Source of the DNA: a bacterium
GTDB taxonomy: Bacteria > Armatimonadota > HRBIN16
DNA: 21,300 nt
Assembly (NCBI GenBank): GCA_025057335.1
Contig: JANWXG010000014.1
Location: 1-21,300, forward strand
Reading direction: 5' to 3'
Position numbers and translations under genes: made by a program. The notes under the pieces are model-generated. The model was not told the DNA's origin. It did not search any database and worked only from the letters and a program-made list of their open reading frames with translations. Within the stretch, counting starts at the first letter, position 1. Each line of letters opens with the position of its first letter. Positions 19,543-21,300 of the stretch are shown piece after piece.

Positions 19543-21300
19543 TCAGCGGTGCACCGCTGAGAAGTATCCCGCCAGAAATACCAGCGGCGCGTTGTAGTAG
19601 ATAGCAGGTTCGGTCAGTGTCCAGTTGTTGGGGTCGTTACGGAAATGCTTTGCTGGGTAGCGCGAAATCCCTGCTGACTCCCACTGGTTCACGCCTCCGG
19701 GCACAAAACCAGGTGGTTCAGGCAGCCTTGCCGTAGCGGAGCGCCCGTAGATACCATGATAGATGACGGTGACGCGCGTACCGTAGCCCGTTACCATGCT
19801 GGTAGCGACGGCGTTTCTGCCCAGCAGATAGTGCAAGGTGTCTTCCGCCAGCCGCACGTACTCCTCCCTAGGCGCGAATCGATTCGCCAGCAAGGTGTAG
19901 TAGCCCATCTTGGCAATAATCTGGTTAGAGCTCCAGCAGAAGTGGTCAGGCGTCCAGAGGGGCACGGAGTAGGCATCTGCCTTCCATGCCTGCACGGCAC
20001 GGTCTGCCAGTTGCAACCAGCGTGCGCGCGCCTTCTGTCGCAAACCGTTCCCTTCCCGTTGCGACAGCGCCAGAGTGCCCACCGAGCAGTCGTACACTGC
20101 CCACATCAGCGTATCTGGCACATTGCTGCCTTCGGGCATCAGTTGTTCCAGTGTGCGTTCTGCGACAGCACGGAACTCCTCTTCGCCAGTGGCATCCCAC
20201 AACGGAGCAGCGGCGGTGAGCAGGTGTTCAGGCTTGGCGTTCTCGGCGATGAGCCGTTTCCAGGCAAGCCGAGCCGCTGCGAGGTAGCGCTGTGCCTTTG
20301 GGCGCAGGGCGGGAACGGCAGAGAAGGTGCGCGCGGCGCGCGCCCATACTGCGGCGCAGACCGCTGTCGCCTCGTGCGTAGGGGGAAGGAGGCGACGTTC
20401 TTCCTGTAGCCACTCGGCGTTGCCCCGTCTGGGGGCGGCGCTTTCGTGGAGACGGTCGTAGACGGCGCCCGCCTGCGCCCCTTCCTGTATCTGCATCTTG
20501 AGCAGCCAGTCCAGCTCCCATGCTGCCTCATCCAGAATGTCTGGCACCCCGTTGCCCGACTCGGGGATGTTCAGCTGCCCGTCAGGGAAGGCGCCGGGCT
20601 TCAGGTCGTACAGGTCGAGCATGAAGAAAAGCGGGTAACGCACCCAGGGGGGATACTTGTTGTTGTCTCCTGCATCGTGCCAACCGCCAGTCACATCACG
20701 CGGGTCTGTGCCTTCGCGCGTTACCGCCTGTCTGTCGCCCAGATGGCATGCTGGGCGGGCAAAATCCCCTGCAAACTGCTTACTCAGCTCGGTACCGCAA
20801 CGCTGCAGGTAGTAGAAACGCATGGCGTCTACGAAAAGCCTGTCATAGATGCCCTCTCGCACCTCGAAGGGAGGTGATGGCTCCACCCCGTCAGCCTCGA
20901 TGCGGTACCTGCCTGGCTGGGTCACCGCACTAAAGTCGGCGTCCACCACCGTGTCGCCCGACACGGAGTCGTTTTCTTTCACCAGGCGTGTCTCACCCTC
21001 ATACACCACTCTGTTGCTGTCCACCTCCACCACGCGAAATCGCCGTACGGGCGCACTGATTTTGGCGACCTTCACCATGCGCGGGAAGTAGCCGAGCTGG
21101 TTGACTTTAATCGGGGGGTGTTGCCGTTCGGGAGAGGTCGTCACAAAACGGATGTCCCGCAGGTAGACAGTCATCGGCTGTGGCTCGCCGTCGTTGAAGA
21201 GCACTACCTTGATGCAGTCGTTGAGCTCAATGCCCCTTGCGTCACGCACCAGGTCGGCAAGGGCGATGCGCACTTTCTGCCACCGCGTGGAGAGGTTCGT
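19543..21300 (-). CDS. Glycoside hydrolase family 9 (cellulase-type), 5' end outside the window
   Basis: At least 585 residues are visible and the frame is open to the window edge. The first codons (NLSTRWQKVRIALADL) continue a carbohydrate-binding or galactose-binding-like beta domain, so the GTG at 21273 is not the start. Next comes the CelD-type N-terminal Ig-like domain (IKVNQLGYFPRMVKVAKI), then the (alpha/alpha)6 GH9 catalytic domain. GGWHDAGDNNKY (around 20650-20690) holds the two Asp of the DAGD base motif, followed by SGNGVPDILDEAAWELDWLL. The C-terminal TEPAIYYNAPLV has the catalytic acid Glu at 19609-19611. GH9 enzymes hydrolyse beta-1,4-glucans with inversion. Export is expected but the signal peptide is not in view. 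Confidence 0.9.
   Translation of the reverse strand, partial: TNLSTRWQKVRIALADLVRDARGIELNDCIKVVLFNDGEPQPMTVYLRDIRFVTTSPERQHPPIKVNQLGYFPRMVKVAKISAPVRRFRVVEVDSNRVVYEGETRLVKENDSVSGDTVVDADFSAVTQPGRYRIEADGVEPSPPFEVREGIYDRLFVDAMRFYYLQRCGTELSKQFAGDFARPACHLGDRQAVTREGTDPRDVTGGWHDAGDNNKYPPWVRYPLFFMLDLYDLKPGAFPDGQLNIPESGNGVPDILDEAAWELDWLLKMQIQEGAQAGAVYDRLHESAAPRRGNAEWLQEERRLLPPTHEATAVCAAVWARAARTFSAVPALRPKAQRYLAAARLAWKRLIAENAKPEHLLTAAAPLWDATGEEEFRAVAERTLEQLMPEGSNVPDTLMWAVYDCSVGTLALSQREGNGLRQKARARWLQLADRAVQAWKADAYSVPLWTPDHFCWSSNQIIAKMGYYTLLANRFAPREEYVRLAEDTLHYLLGRNAVATSMVTGYGTRVTVIYHGIYGRSATARLPEPPGFVPGGVNQWESAGISRYPAKHFRNDPNNWTLTEPAIYYNAPLVFLAGYFSAVHR

Noticed and set aside
1..21300. CRISPR arrays, tRNA/rRNA genes, insertion sequences or prophage
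   Set aside because: No regularly spaced repeats, no tRNA T-loop/cloverleaf pattern, no rRNA sequence and no transposase, integrase or phage structural protein were seen on either strand.

Overview
The window is a gene-dense stretch of bacterial chromosome, moderately GC-rich by eye. The housekeeping genes are clearly bacterial: dnaG-rpoD, tyrS, a long-form hpf, a PPi-dependent phosphofructokinase and pyruvate phosphate dikinase. Shine-Dalgarno sites are strong (GGAGG-like), GTG starts are common, and promoters match the sigma-70 consensus (TTGACA-17-TATAAT; three of them have TAAGAT or close relatives as the -10). Gene content and a dispersed GC-rich palindromic repeat between genes remind me of thermophilic Armatimonadota (Fimbriimonadales-like) metagenome genomes. 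That placement is inference; no rRNA gene is present to settle it.

Layout. (1) 1-566: the 5' end of a LacI-type regulator leaving the window on the minus strand, its near-perfect promoter with a tandem operator-like repeat, then about 430 bp of repeat-bearing non-coding DNA. (2) 567-3167, plus strand: an SRAP abasic-site protein (YedK/HMCES family), a TIGR00725-type Rossmann nucleotide-binding protein, a solitary DNA methyltransferase and a 25-codon ORF that may be the stub of a lost partner. (3) 3333-4334, minus: an intracellular clan GH-A glycoside hydrolase. (4) 4501-5884, plus: tyrS with its own promoter. (5) 5909-8263, minus: PPi-dependent phosphofructokinase and hpf, separated by an intrinsic terminator. 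(6) 8436-9255, plus: two tandem, duplicated, exported CxxCH mini-proteins that also carry an EF-hand-like calcium loop. (7) 9292-13781, minus: a secreted protein with a collagen-like Gly-X-Y insert, dnaG, rpoD and a DUF2227 membrane protein, in that transcription order and tightly packed. (8) 13782-14432: intergenic DNA with repeats and promoters. (9) 14433-16190, plus: a transmembrane Ser/Thr kinase with a beta-sandwich-like ectodomain and a C-terminal SPOR domain. (10) 16350-19083, plus: ppdK with promoter and terminator. (11) 19084-19500: repeat plus a gene-like relic. (12) 19543-21300, minus: a GH9 cellulase-type enzyme running off the window.

How the genes fit together. PPi-PFK and PPDK are the two enzymes that make glycolysis reversible and pyrophosphate-linked; finding both here suggests PPi-based central carbon flow. 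The GH9 and GH-A hydrolases and the LacI-type regulator fit a saccharolytic lifestyle. The dnaG-rpoD pair is the core of the classic macromolecular-synthesis operon. I see no CRISPR array, tRNA, rRNA, prophage or intact insertion sequence. The most unusual items are the SPOR-tailed kinase, the CxxCH/EF-hand tandem pair, the collagen-like interruption of a BamE-like domain, and the repeat-flanked gene remnants.
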